The notes beneath the pieces were generated by a model. The model was not told the DNA's origin, ran no database searches, and saw nothing but the letters and a program-made list of their open reading frames with translations. 64,000 bases of DNA from Serratia proteamaculans (GTDB lineage Bacteria; Pseudomonadota; Gammaproteobacteria; Enterobacterales; Enterobacteriaceae), in the NCBI RefSeq assembly GCF_013337185.1, contig NZ_SWDE01000001.1, positions 372,001-436,000 of the forward strand, read 5' to 3'. Shown here in pieces: positions 53,298-64,000 of the stretch. How positions within the stretch are numbered: position 1 is the first letter of the stretch; every line of letters starts with the position of its first letter. A program made the position numbers and the translations under genes.

Positions 53298-54229
53298 ACG
53301 GAGCGTGCCGCACCAGCGATGCCGCGTACTGTGGCGATAAAGGCCAGCACCGCCTCAGTCAATTCACCGTCGTTACGGGTCAGAATACCCACCGCTTCCT
53401 CCATCCCCTGAGTCGGCAGCGGCAGCGGGATCAACTGACCGGCGGCAATATCGGCCTTCACCGCGCTGGAGGGCACAAACCACAGATAGTCAAATTGCAG
53501 CGTCATCTGACGGGCCAGCGAAGCGGACAGCGTTTCTATATATTGGCCGGGCAAGTTGAAGCCCTGGGTCGAAAGCAGACTCTCGGTGTTGTGGCGCGGC
53601 ACCGTGCCCTTCGGCGAGATAATGGCCGGATAATGCAGCGCGCGTTCCAGAGTGATGGTCTCACTCAACAGTGGATGGCCCGGCCGGGTCACCATCAGCA
53701 AGGACTCCAACAACAACAGTTCAAAAGCCAGCCCACTCATCATTTCCGGGTCGGCCATGCGGCCAATCGCCACGTCAATCTCACCTGCTTTTAGCTGCGC
53801 CAGTAACTCGGCATTTTTACCGGTAATTACCTGAATGCGTGAATGAGGGTGGGCCTGCTGAAACTGGCCGATGGACTGCGGCAGCATGCCCAGTGCGGTG
53901 GTCGGCAGTGCGCCGATACGCAGTACCCGCGCCGGTGCATCGTCGAGCCGGTCAAGCGCGTGCCCGGCGGCGGTCAACGCTTCCAGCACCCGCGTGGCAT
54001 AGCCGAGGAACTGTTCTCCCTGTTCGGTCAGTCGGGTTCCCTGCCGGTTGCGCACCAGCAGACGGTTGCCGGTCAGCGCTTCGAGTTCGCTCAGCGTCTT
54101 TGACAGCGCGGGTTGGCTCAGGCTCAGCTTATCGGCGGCACGGCTCAGCGAACGTTCCTGCGCCACGGCAACAAAGCCGTTTATGTGGCGTAAACGCATG
54201 CGTTGGATGAATAAATTGGCTTTTTTCAT
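53294..54229 (-). CDS. pcaQ: LysR family regulator of protocatechuate genes
   Basis: 311 residues from the ATG behind GGGGG; an upstream in-frame start would add 23. The helix-turn-helix reads RSLSRAADKLSLSQPALSKTLSELE, and the effector domain has RIGALPTTALGMLPQSIGQF. Position next to pcaHG and family style match PcaQ, which activates protocatechuate genes in response to beta-carboxymuconate or carboxymuconolactone. It lies 97 bp downstream of pcaG on the same strand. Confidence 0.88.
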   Translation of the reverse strand: MKKANLFIQRMRLRHINGFVAVAQERSLSRAADKLSLSQPALSKTLSELEALTGNRLLVRNRQGTRLTEQGEQFLGYATRVLEALTAAGHALDRLDDAPARVLRIGALPTTALGMLPQSIGQFQQAHPHSRIQVITGKNAELLAQLKAGEIDVAIGRMADPEMMSGLAFELLLLESLLMVTRPGHPLLSETITLERALHYPAIISPKGTVPRHNTESLLSTQGFNLPGQYIETLSASLARQMTLQFDYLWFVPSSAVKADIAAGQLIPLPLPTQGMEEAVGILTRNDGELTEAVLAFIATVRGIAGAARSV

Positions 54230-54325
54230 CCCCCAGTGTAGGGAGTTTTTCCCCAGTCTAACAAGTGATGGCGGCCGCATTTTTGCACTGACGCCCAATT
54301 TTTTGCGGCCGCATACAGGCGGAGT

Positions 54326-55728
<1,403 letters not shown>

Positions 55729-55819
55729 TTAATGTCAGCACGAAGGGGAGAATAGCTTTCCCTATCCTGAGTCTCGCAAGCCAGAGTGTTACGATAAAGT
55801 GAAATTTAGCGGTGTTTTA

Positions 55820-55836
55820 CATAACCTGAGGTTATG
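55820..55836. promoter_or_regulatory. PcaQ-like binding palindrome upstream of pcaH
   Basis: CATAACCTGAGGTTATG is a perfect 17-bp dyad. The PcaQ site described in Sinorhizobium is ATAACC-N4-GGTTAA; here the same half-sites are three bases apart. Confidence 0.65.
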
Positions 55837-55874
55837 CAATGAGAGGGGGTCGCTTCTTTGCCAACCCCGAGAGT

Positions 55875-56771
55875 TTAAAGGAATGGATGCTTAACCGTCT
55901 TTGTGCCGACCATGATTGCTTGCCCGCCGACCCTGACACGGCTAATCCTCTGCTCTTGTGTATCAATCGTCACCTGGATCAGGGAAGAACATCCCATGGC
56001 CCGTCCTTGCTCTAACAGGAAATGCGTTTTGCCGGGCAGGAGATGATTGACCAGATAGCACCCCAGAGCGCCACTGGCACTGCCGGTTGCGGATTCTTCA
56101 TCTATACCGTACAGCGGTGCAAAATTTCGACAGTGGGCGGTGATGGAGGTTTGGTGACTCAATTCAAATACGTGGAAACCAATGGCGTCGAATTGACGGC
56201 TCAGGTTTGCGATTGCTTCATAATCGGGTTGCAGCAGGTCTAGCTGGCCGGGTTGTACGGGGATAAGAATATCCGGTAATCCCGTTGAGACCACCGCAAT
56301 GGGCAAGCCGGTCCCCGTAATCACCTCAGGGGGAACTCCGAGGGCAACGGCAACATCATCGACATCAGGCCCTTGCCGCGTAACAGGCAGAGCCTGATCC
56401 ATAACGACACTGTGGGGGCTGACGGCCACACTCAGAATACCGGCTTTGGTTTTTTGCGTGTAATGGCCCGGTGCAAGCAGATAGAGCGAAGCCAGGGTGA
56501 AAAAAACGGCCAAGGTCGCGTGCCCGCAAAAATCAACTTCCCCTTCAGGGGTAAAAAAATCCACTTTGAAATCGGTATCTTCACCGACATGGACAAATGC
56601 GGTCTCGGAAAAACCCACCTGCCGCGCGATTGCTATTTTTTGCGCGACGCTCAGCTCGGGAGGATTGAGAACGACACCTGCGGGGTTACCGCCAGAATTA
56701 TCTCTGGTAAATGAGTTGACAAGGTGCACCTGGACGTCGTGCTCAATCGAGCGAGTTACCTCACTTTGCAT
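55875..56771 (-). CDS. PhzF family isomerase
   Basis: 298 residues with the two-lobed PhzF/diaminopimelate-epimerase fold. NSFTRDNSGGNPAGVVL opens it, QVGFSETAFV carries the catalytic Glu, and VDFCGHATLAVFFTL and ATGSASGALGCYLVNHLL are the conserved blocks. PhzF itself isomerises a phenazine precursor, but most members have unknown substrates and no phenazine genes are near. It lies upstream of pcaH on the same strand, with the PcaQ-like site in between. Confidence 0.88.
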   Translation of the reverse strand: MQSEVTRSIEHDVQVHLVNSFTRDNSGGNPAGVVLNPPELSVAQKIAIARQVGFSETAFVHVGEDTDFKVDFFTPEGEVDFCGHATLAVFFTLASLYLLAPGHYTQKTKAGILSVAVSPHSVVMDQALPVTRQGPDVDDVAVALGVPPEVITGTGLPIAVVSTGLPDILIPVQPGQLDLLQPDYEAIANLSRQFDAIGFHVFELSHQTSITAHCRNFAPLYGIDEESATGSASGALGCYLVNHLLPGKTHFLLEQGRAMGCSSLIQVTIDTQEQRISRVRVGGQAIMVGTKTVKHPFL

Positions 56772-56915
56772 CTGTTACTCCCGCGTAATGGCTTGGTGAA
56801 CCCTCTCATTCATCGAGGATCCCTTTCTTTTAACTTTAGGGATTGTTTCTACCATCTTTAGGGACTGAAAACCGATAAGATATTTGAATGTGCGGAAGTT
56901 TTAACAATAACACCA

Positions 56916-56944
56916 TAAAAATGAGCCACAGGAATGTGGCTCAT
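56916..56944 (-). terminator. rho-independent terminator of bglA
   Basis: On the minus strand ATGAGCCACA pairs with TGTGGCTCAT around four bases and runs into TTTTTATGG. It lies 22 bp after the bglA stop. Confidence 0.85.
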
Positions 56945-56965
56945 AATGGATTATTGGGCAGATGA

Positions 56966-58420
<1,455 letters not shown>

Positions 58421-58509
58421 TTATTAATGAAAGGTAATGAGAAGATATTAGCAAGCTGGAAGTGAATGTCACGATATAACAAAATAGCGTTCGGGTAACT
58501 TGTCACATT

Positions 58510-58528
58510 AAAAAAACAGCCTGTTTTA
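58510..58528 (-). terminator. terminator overlapping the RpiR gene stop
   Basis: On the minus strand AAAACAG and CTGTTTT form a stem with a tight turn, followed by a T-run. The hairpin starts within the stop codon. Confidence 0.5.
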
Positions 58529-59260
58529 TTTGGCGGCGTTAATATGGCCCAACCGTTTGCCGATGGTTTCGATAATGTAAATAACCGGGATCTGGGTGGT
58601 GATATTATGTTGCCCGGCGATCAGCTGTGGGGGAACGTGATAGGAGAGGTTGAAGTCCGCCATACGCGCCAGTGACGAGGTTTCGTTGTTGGTGATGCTG
58701 ACGATCTTGCAGTGGTGCAGGCTGAACTGACTGGCGAGGCGCAGGATCTCTTCGGTTTCACCGGAAACCGAAAGTATAATCGCCACCGCGTTTTTATACA
58801 TGTCGCTATTGATCGGATAATAAGGGTCATCAATATGGGTGCTGAACTTTCCCACGTTGGAAAAGAATCGCGCGCCATATTTACCCAATGTCCCTGAAGT
58901 ACTGACGCCGACAAAAATAATGCGCTCGGCAGCGGCAATATGCTGCACCGCCTGGTCAAGCAGCTGATTAAATTCGTCGTTATTAATGCTCTTAAAGAAA
59001 CTGATTATTTCGCTGGTGCCAAAATCTACCGGCGGCGCTTCGTTTTGCTCAAGATATAACTTAAAGCGAATACGGAATTCGGAATAACCCGCGCAGCCCA
59101 TTTTCTTGCAAAAACGCAGCACGGTGGTGGTGGACACCCCGGCGGCCTCGGCCAGCTCGCGGATGGTCATATACATCACCGCGTTTTTGTTTTTGATGAC
59201 GTAGTTATAAATCATCAACTCCAGCGTATTGAGTTCGGCAATGGCTTTATGGGTAAACAT
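58526..59260 (-). CDS. MurR/RpiR family regulator
   Basis: 244 residues. N-terminal HTH of the RpiR type (MTIRELAEAAGVSTTTVLRFCKKMG), then a SIS domain that binds a phosphosugar (RIIFVGVSTSGTLGKYGARFF, AIILSVSGETEEILRLA). It could govern bglA downstream, the permease and dehydrogenase upstream, or all three. 88 bp separate it from the permease gene. Confidence 0.88.
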   Translation of the reverse strand: MFTHKAIAELNTLELMIYNYVIKNKNAVMYMTIRELAEAAGVSTTTVLRFCKKMGCAGYSEFRIRFKLYLEQNEAPPVDFGTSEIISFFKSINNDEFNQLLDQAVQHIAAAERIIFVGVSTSGTLGKYGARFFSNVGKFSTHIDDPYYPINSDMYKNAVAIILSVSGETEEILRLASQFSLHHCKIVSITNNETSSLARMADFNLSYHVPPQLIAGQHNITTQIPVIYIIETIGKRLGHINAAK

Positions 59261-59348
59261 AGACCTATCCGGCGAGTAACAACAGACCTTAATCAGCGGG
59301 CTAACATAGCAAATTTTGCCGTTGCCCGCTCGTGGTTTTCGTTGTTAT

Positions 59349-60656
59349 TCAGGCGCGTTTGGCCTTATCCAGCAGTGCATCATGTGCCGGCTCGCTGCCG
59401 GTCAGGTCGCATTCTCTCGGCAAGCGCCAGGCGATGATGCCGGCGATGATCAGCGATACCGCCAATGCGCAAACTGCGACGTTTTGACCATACAGGTAGA
59501 TCATCACCCCCACCAGATAGGGCCCGCAGAAACCGCCCAGATTGCCCAGACCGTTAATCACACCGCGCGCGCCACCTGCCACCTCCGCCGAGGCGATACG
59601 GCCGGGCATTGACCAGAACGGGCTGGTTGCCGCCTTCAGGAAGAAACCGCAAACCACCAGGGCGATATAGGCCGCCACTACGTTATGGCGCAGCACCACC
59701 GATGCCAACAGCGCGGCGGCGAAGCAGAACAGGGAAACCATCACCCACAGGCGGCGCTTGCCGGTTTTATCGGTCAGCACCGAAATCAGGTAAATCCCCA
59801 GCAGGGTGGCGACGAACGGCAAAATGGCCAGGAAACCGACCGAGGCCATATTGCCACCGGTCAGGTTTTTCAGAATGGTCGGCAACCACAGGGTGTAACC
59901 ATAGTCACCGGTCTGGTAGAAAAAGTTCAGCAGGACCAGCTTCATCAACCCTTTGTTGCGAAATACGTCTCTCAGTGGCGCATTGCTGACCGGCTGGGTT
60001 CTGCTGCGAGCCTGACGTTCGCGTGTCAGTTCTGTTATCAGATACTCGCGCTCACGGGCCGGTAACCAGCGTGCTTCCTGCGGCCGATCGCTGATTAACA
60101 GCCACCAGACGGCCAACACCACCAGTGACAGCAAACCTTCGAGGATAAACAGCCAGCGCCAGTCGAGCTGGTTAATGATGGCGCCAGAAATGGGGGCGGT
60201 GAGCATGCCACCCAGCGGGGCGAACATCATGACGAAGGCGTTGGCGCGGCCCAGTTCTTTTTCCGGGAACCAGTTGCTGATCATGGTCAGCACCACCGGC
60301 AACATCCCCCCTTCGGAAATCCCCAACACAAAGCGCAAGATCAGCAGCTGATAGTGATTAGTGACAAAACCGGTCGCCACCGAAACCACCGCCCAGGCAC
60401 ACAGTGACCAGGCGATAAAACGTTTGCCGCTGCCGTTAACCGCAATGCGCCCGCCGGGAACCTGCAAAAACAGATAGCCGATAAAGAAGATGCCGCTGGC
60501 CAAACCGGCCATCTGGCTGGTGATGCCCAAATCACTTTCCATCCCGCCGGGCAGGGCAAAACTGATATTGACCCGGTCCATAAAGGAAATAATGCAGGCG
60601 ATCAGGATCGGGGCAATAACCCGCAGCCAGCGGGTGTTGGGTATTTTATTATCCAT
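59349..60656 (-). CDS. MFS transporter, anion:cation symporter (ACS) family
   Basis: 435 residues, twelve predicted spans. SFMDRVNISFALPGG is typical of the ACS family, which imports organic anions such as hexuronates, glucarate or phthalate. EARWLPAREREYL in the central loop is also typical. It lies 94 bp downstream of a 2-hydroxyacid dehydrogenase gene and upstream of the RpiR gene, so uptake of a sugar acid handled by the dehydrogenase is a reasonable guess. Confidence 0.88.
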   Translation of the reverse strand: MDNKIPNTRWLRVIAPILIACIISFMDRVNISFALPGGMESDLGITSQMAGLASGIFFIGYLFLQVPGGRIAVNGSGKRFIAWSLCAWAVVSVATGFVTNHYQLLILRFVLGISEGGMLPVVLTMISNWFPEKELGRANAFVMMFAPLGGMLTAPISGAIINQLDWRWLFILEGLLSLVVLAVWWLLISDRPQEARWLPAREREYLITELTRERQARSRTQPVSNAPLRDVFRNKGLMKLVLLNFFYQTGDYGYTLWLPTILKNLTGGNMASVGFLAILPFVATLLGIYLISVLTDKTGKRRLWVMVSLFCFAAALLASVVLRHNVVAAYIALVVCGFFLKAATSPFWSMPGRIASAEVAGGARGVINGLGNLGGFCGPYLVGVMIYLYGQNVAVCALAVSLIIAGIIAWRLPRECDLTGSEPAHDALLDKAKRA

Positions 60657-60750
60657 GGCGATCTCTCTTTATAAGGCGCAGGGAGAACCTCTCAATTCAA
60701 TAAAGAGGTTCTGTGGTACGGCGATAATAAATTCGAAAGAAACGGCTTAA

Positions 60751-61701
60751 TTACTCAATGGCGTGGGGCAACGGCGCCTGGTTGAAAAAGGCTTCAACGT
60801 TGGTAAATACGATGTCGCTCATTTTTTGCCGGGTTTCCTGAGTGGCACTGGCAATATGCGGCTGCAGCACGACATTATCCATGGCGATCAGCTCGGCAGG
60901 CACCTGCGGTTCGTGGGCATAGACGTCCAGCCCGGCACCGGCAATGTCACCGTTTTGCAACGCGGCGATCAGGTCCTTTTCGTTGACGATGCTGCCACGG
61001 GCAATGTTGATCACCAGCGCATGCGTCGGCAAGGCATCAAATACGGTCTTGTCCACCAGGCCTGCGCTGTCCTTGCCACCGGAGATGGCGATCACCAGAA
61101 AATCGCTTTCCCGCGCCAGCGCCAGCAAGTCCGGGTAATAAGCATAGGGCAGCGTGCTGTCCTGTTGGTGGCTGGCATATTGGATGCGCATGTTGAAACC
61201 GGCTGCGCGTTGGGCGATGGCGCGGCCAATGTTGCCCATGCCAAAAATCCCCAGTCGCTTACCGCTGACCTGCACCGATAAACCCGGTGCCTGCTGCAGC
61301 CAGTGCCCGTCACGGACAAAGCGGTCATTGAGGCAAAGCTGGCGGGCGGTCGCCAGCAGCAATCCCAGCGCCATATCCGCCACGTCTTCGGTCAATGCGC
61401 CGGAGGTGATGGTTACCGCGATGTCGCGTTGACGGGTGTAGCTCAGGTCAATGGCGTCGGTACCAACGCCGAATACTGCTATCAGGCCTAGCCGGGGCAG
61501 TTGTTCGAGAACTGGCGTGGCGACGCCGACATCTCCACGGGTGATAATCGCGTGGAAGGTCTCACCCTTGGCGGCCAGAAAAGCGACCGGGTCGGCCTGC
61601 TCATACAGCCGATGTACCACAAAGTTGGCTTCCAGGCGGGCCTGCAGGTTTTCCATCACTGGGGCAATTAACAGCACTTCATTGGGGGTAGCGGTCGTCA
61701 T
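60751..61701 (-). CDS. D-isomer-specific 2-hydroxyacid dehydrogenase
   Basis: 316 residues. The NAD fold has GIFGMGNIGRAIAQR; the catalytic Arg is in VINIARGSIV, the Glu in YAHEPQVP and the His in VVLQPHIASAT. Members reduce 2-keto acids (glyoxylate, hydroxypyruvate, 2-ketogluconate) to D-hydroxy acids. The cofactor preference and substrate are not clear from sequence. First gene of the group with the ACS permease. Confidence 0.9.
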   Translation of the reverse strand: MTTATPNEVLLIAPVMENLQARLEANFVVHRLYEQADPVAFLAAKGETFHAIITRGDVGVATPVLEQLPRLGLIAVFGVGTDAIDLSYTRQRDIAVTITSGALTEDVADMALGLLLATARQLCLNDRFVRDGHWLQQAPGLSVQVSGKRLGIFGMGNIGRAIAQRAAGFNMRIQYASHQQDSTLPYAYYPDLLALARESDFLVIAISGGKDSAGLVDKTVFDALPTHALVINIARGSIVNEKDLIAALQNGDIAGAGLDVYAHEPQVPAELIAMDNVVLQPHIASATQETRQKMSDIVFTNVEAFFNQAPLPHAIE

Positions 61702-62074
61702 GGTGTCACCTGTTTAAATAGCGTTAATGCGTTATGGCTATCAAAGCGGTTTTCCGCAGGCGGTTTTGCGACAGATATCACGCTGAAGGATGTTAAAAAA
61801 GGGTGTTACCCGGAATGTGATCGACGGGGTAAAAGCGGTAACAGCAAGCCGTAACATGGTAGAGCGAAAGGTAAAACTTTCGTATTCGGATTAGTGAATA
61901 CGATTACGGACATCTATCAGAATTTAATAATAAATACCCACTTTTCGGTAAAGCAATTTGCGCTACATCACCTTAACATTGCCAAGTCTTTTAATGATTA
62001 TAATTAGCAGGCTGTGAATTATTCATCGCAGTGATATTACGGAGAAATCCGTTTGGTTAAGGATATATTTCACC
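61702..62074. promoter_or_regulatory. promoter region between the dehydrogenase and iorA-like genes
   Basis: 373 bp between divergent genes, no supportable ORF. It holds two small inverted repeats, GAAAG...CTTTC (61866-61881) and CGTATTC...GAATACG (61881-61902), which could be operators or RNA hairpins. The right part is AT-rich with TTATAATTAG as a possible -10. Confidence 0.4.
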
Positions 62075-62548
62075 ATGGAAATCAAAATAAACGGCCGGAT
62101 GGTCGCCCTTGACGACGTCTCGCCCGAGACGCCTTTACTCTACGTGTTACGCAACGATCTTGGCCTAAACGGCCCCAAATACGGCTGTGGTCTGGGGGAG
62201 TGCGGTGCCTGTACGGTGCTGATCGATGGCGTTGCTGCTCGTTCTTGTTCCATCCCGCTGAGCGGTGCGCTCAATAAATCCATTACCACGCTGGAAGGCC
62301 TCAGCGAAGCAGGACAACTGCATCCGGTTCAACAGGGGTTTATCGATGAGCAGGCCGCACAGTGCGGGTATTGCACCAATGGCATGATCATGACCCTGGT
62401 GGCGCTGTTTGAGCGCAACCCGCAGGCCGATGAGCAACAAATCAAAAACGAACTGGCCTATAACCTGTGTCGTTGCGGCACCCATATCGAAATCTTGCGC
62501 GCCGCCGCCAAAGCCAGACAGCTGTTGGCTGAAAGGGGGCAGGCATGA
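62075..62548 (+). CDS. (2Fe-2S)-binding subunit of a molybdenum hydroxylase, IorA-like
   Basis: 157 residues. The plant-ferredoxin cluster is bound by Cys in YGCGLGECGACTVLIDG and the next Cys near SCSIPL; the second cluster by CGYCTNGM and NLCRCGTH. This is the small electron-transfer subunit of the xanthine oxidase family. It overlaps the large subunit gene by four bases. Related pairs oxidise isoquinoline, nicotinate or aldehydes, often passing electrons to a cytochrome c. Confidence 0.93.
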   Translation: MEIKINGRMVALDDVSPETPLLYVLRNDLGLNGPKYGCGLGECGACTVLIDGVAARSCSIPLSGALNKSITTLEGLSEAGQLHPVQQGFIDEQAAQCGYCTNGMIMTLVALFERNPQADEQQIKNELAYNLCRCGTHIEILRAAAKARQLLAERGQA

Positions 62549-64000
62549 GCCGTCTGGAAATAACCCGCCGCCGTTTGTTACAGGCCGGTGGCGTGGTGAT
62601 GGTCAGCAGCCTGTTGCCTGTATCACTTAATGCTTTTGCCGCCGATCCTGTCACCCTGGGCAACCTGCCGCTGGATCGCGTGGACAGCTTTATCGGCCTG
62701 ACCGCCGACGGCCGGGTTACCGCCTTTAATGGCCATGTGGATCTTGGGACCGGCATTCGCACGGCGTTGGCGCAAATCGTTGCCGATGAAATCAGCGTCC
62801 CTTTTGACGATGTTACGGTCATTCTGGGGGATACCCAGCGTACGCCGGATCAGGGCCCCACCATCGCCAGTGCCACCATTCAGGTGACCTCAATACCGCT
62901 GCGTCAGGCGGCGGCGCAGGTGCGGCAATTGCTGCTGGGGCTGGCCGCGCGTGCTTTCGCGTTGCCGGTGGATAAGCTGCGTGCAGAAAATGGCCGGGTG
63001 TTTGCAGTGGATAAACCCCATGTCAGCCTGAATTATGGCGATCTGGCCAGCGGACAAAACTTACAGGTGACGCTGGATAAAACGGTCAAGCTGAAAAGCG
63101 TGGCGGAGAGCCGTTACGTCGGCAAGGCGGTGCCGCGGGTGGATATTCCGGCCAAGGTTACCGGCCAACTGACCTATGTGCACGATCTTCGCCTGCCGGG
63201 CATGCTGCACGGCAGAGTGGTGCGGCCGCCTTATACCGGGGCGGACAGCAGCGCCCCCCTGGGCAGTGGGCTGCTGTCGGTGGACAGAGCTTCTATCTCT
63301 CATCTGCCAGGCATCGTCAAACTGGTGGTGATTAACGATTTTATTGGCATCGTGGCCGAGCGCGAAGAGCAGGCGATCGACGCCATGCGCCAATTGAAGA
63401 CCGTATGGCGCCCGTGGTCCGGGCTGCCGGATCTCTCGGGGGATGGGCTGCATGCGGCGTTGGTGGCTAACCCGAAAACCGATCGTGTACTGCGTGACGA
63501 TGCTGGCGTCGATGCGGCGCTGGGGTCGTTGCACACCGAGGTTAATGCCGATTACGTCTGGCCCTATCATCAGCATGCTTCCATCGGGCCTTCCTGTGCG
63601 GTGGCCGATGTCACCAGTGAACATGCAGAAATCTGGTCGGGTACGCAAAACCCTCATGACCTGCGTAAAGACATTGCCCATTTGCTCGACCGGCAGCCGG
63701 AGCAGGTGCACATCAACCGGATGGAGGCCTCAGGTTGCTATGGCCGCAACTGCGCCGATGACGTGTCGGCAGATGCCGCGCTGTTATCACAGGCCACCGG
63801 CAAACCGGTCAGGGTACAGTTGATGCGCGAGCAGGAGTCGGGCTGGGAGCCCAAGGGCACCGGGCAGTTGATGCGGGTGCGCGGTGGGCTGGATCAGCAC
63901 CGGCAGGTGGCGGCCTATGAGTTGAAAACCAGTTATCCCTCCAACAATGCAGTGACGTTGTCACTGGTATTGACCGGCAAGGTAGCCAATCGGGCCGACG
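62545..64000 (+). CDS. molybdopterin-binding large subunit, IorB-like (3' truncated by window edge)
   Basis: 485 codons are visible and the frame runs out of the window. The N-terminus is a [12 protein letters not shown] signal (TRRRLLQAGGVVMVSSLLP), so the enzyme is exported folded, as in the IorB and PaoC-like groups. AFNGHVDLGTGIRTALAQIVADE and ASGCYGRNCADDV belong to the molybdopterin-binding domains. The substrate cannot be named. ATG overlaps the iorA-like stop (ATGA), so the subunits are coupled. Confidence 0.92.
   Translation, partial: MSRLEITRRRLLQAGGVVMVSSLLPVSLNAFAADPVTLGNLPLDRVDSFIGLTADGRVTAFNGHVDLGTGIRTALAQIVADEISVPFDDVTVILGDTQRTPDQGPTIASATIQVTSIPLRQAAAQVRQLLLGLAARAFALPVDKLRAENGRVFAVDKPHVSLNYGDLASGQNLQVTLDKTVKLKSVAESRYVGKAVPRVDIPAKVTGQLTYVHDLRLPGMLHGRVVRPPYTGADSSAPLGSGLLSVDRASISHLPGIVKLVVINDFIGIVAEREEQAIDAMRQLKTVWRPWSGLPDLSGDGLHAALVANPKTDRVLRDDAGVDAALGSLHTEVNADYVWPYHQHASIGPSCAVADVTSEHAEIWSGTQNPHDLRKDIAHLLDRQPEQVHINRMEASGCYGRNCADDVSADAALLSQATGKPVRVQLMREQESGWEPKGTGQLMRVRGGLDQHRQVAAYELKTSYPSNNAVTLSLVLTGKVANRAD

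Noticed and set aside
55875-56771. A phenazine biosynthesis locus
   Set aside because: Only a PhzF-fold protein is present; no other phz gene is nearby, and this family is common outside phenazine pathways.

Overview
This 64 kb window is chromosomal DNA of an enterobacterium, most probably a Serratia of the liquefaciens/plymuthica/proteamaculans type. The grounds are a complete sfuABC iron(III) transporter that reads like the Serratia original, E. coli-like orthologues (bglA, dsdA, ybaA), and metabolic clusters typical of soil and plant-associated Serratia. I saw no tRNA, rRNA, prophage, transposase or CRISPR array. Both ends cut a gene: an esterase at the left and a molybdopterin oxidoreductase at the right.

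Layout. 1-6.5 kb: esterase, aldehyde dehydrogenase, AraC regulator, EamA exporter, and a second elongation factor G standing alone outside the str operon. 6.7-12.4 kb: sfuABC behind a Fur-box-like site, then an orphan OppA-like binding protein. 12.4-15.7 kb: a magnesium/cation cluster made of an M-box riboswitch, a short MgtE, a 30-aa homologue of MgtS, a 59-aa two-span membrane protein and a CDF transporter. 15.8-21.2 kb: an acetyltransferase, an ABC-F ATPase preceded by a well-formed 27-codon leader ORF and alternative hairpins, a DUF3772 MscS channel and a small lipoprotein. 21.3-29.8 kb: a palatinose/trehalulose-type cluster (palR divergent from palEFGHKQ) with a 17-bp perfect dyad in the shared promoter. 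29.8-34.9 kb: an AT-rich segment with a lysine N6-hydroxylase, a TupA-type ATP-grasp ligase and a convergent, Fur-boxed TonB receptor, but none of the usual siderophore assembly genes. 35-39 kb: a MASE1-GGDEF cyclase, ybaA, a VOC protein and dsdA.

39.1-55.7 kb is a 4-hydroxybenzoate/protocatechuate region: an IclR regulator, a TetR regulator, two AAHS-family permeases, pobA, pcaB, pcaC, pcaQ, pcaG and pcaH. Sites resembling the PcaR/PcaU operator precede both permeases and pcaB, and a PcaQ-like palindrome lies upstream of pcaH. pcaD, pcaIJ and pcaF are not in the window. Between the two permeases sits a tightly packed five-gene operon of unknown purpose: an MscS-type channel, two Omp85-type barrels, another outer-membrane barrel and a DUF4056 protein. 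It shares its promoter region, with the operator-like sites, with the pca transporter. 55.9-64 kb: PhzF-family protein, bglA, RpiR regulator, ACS-family permease, 2-hydroxyacid dehydrogenase and an iorAB-type oxidoreductase pair.

The best candidates for something undescribed are the hydroxylase/ATP-grasp/receptor trio, the MscS/double-Omp85 operon tied to aromatic acid catabolism, the magnesium cluster with its very small proteins, and the leader peptide in front of the ABC-F gene.
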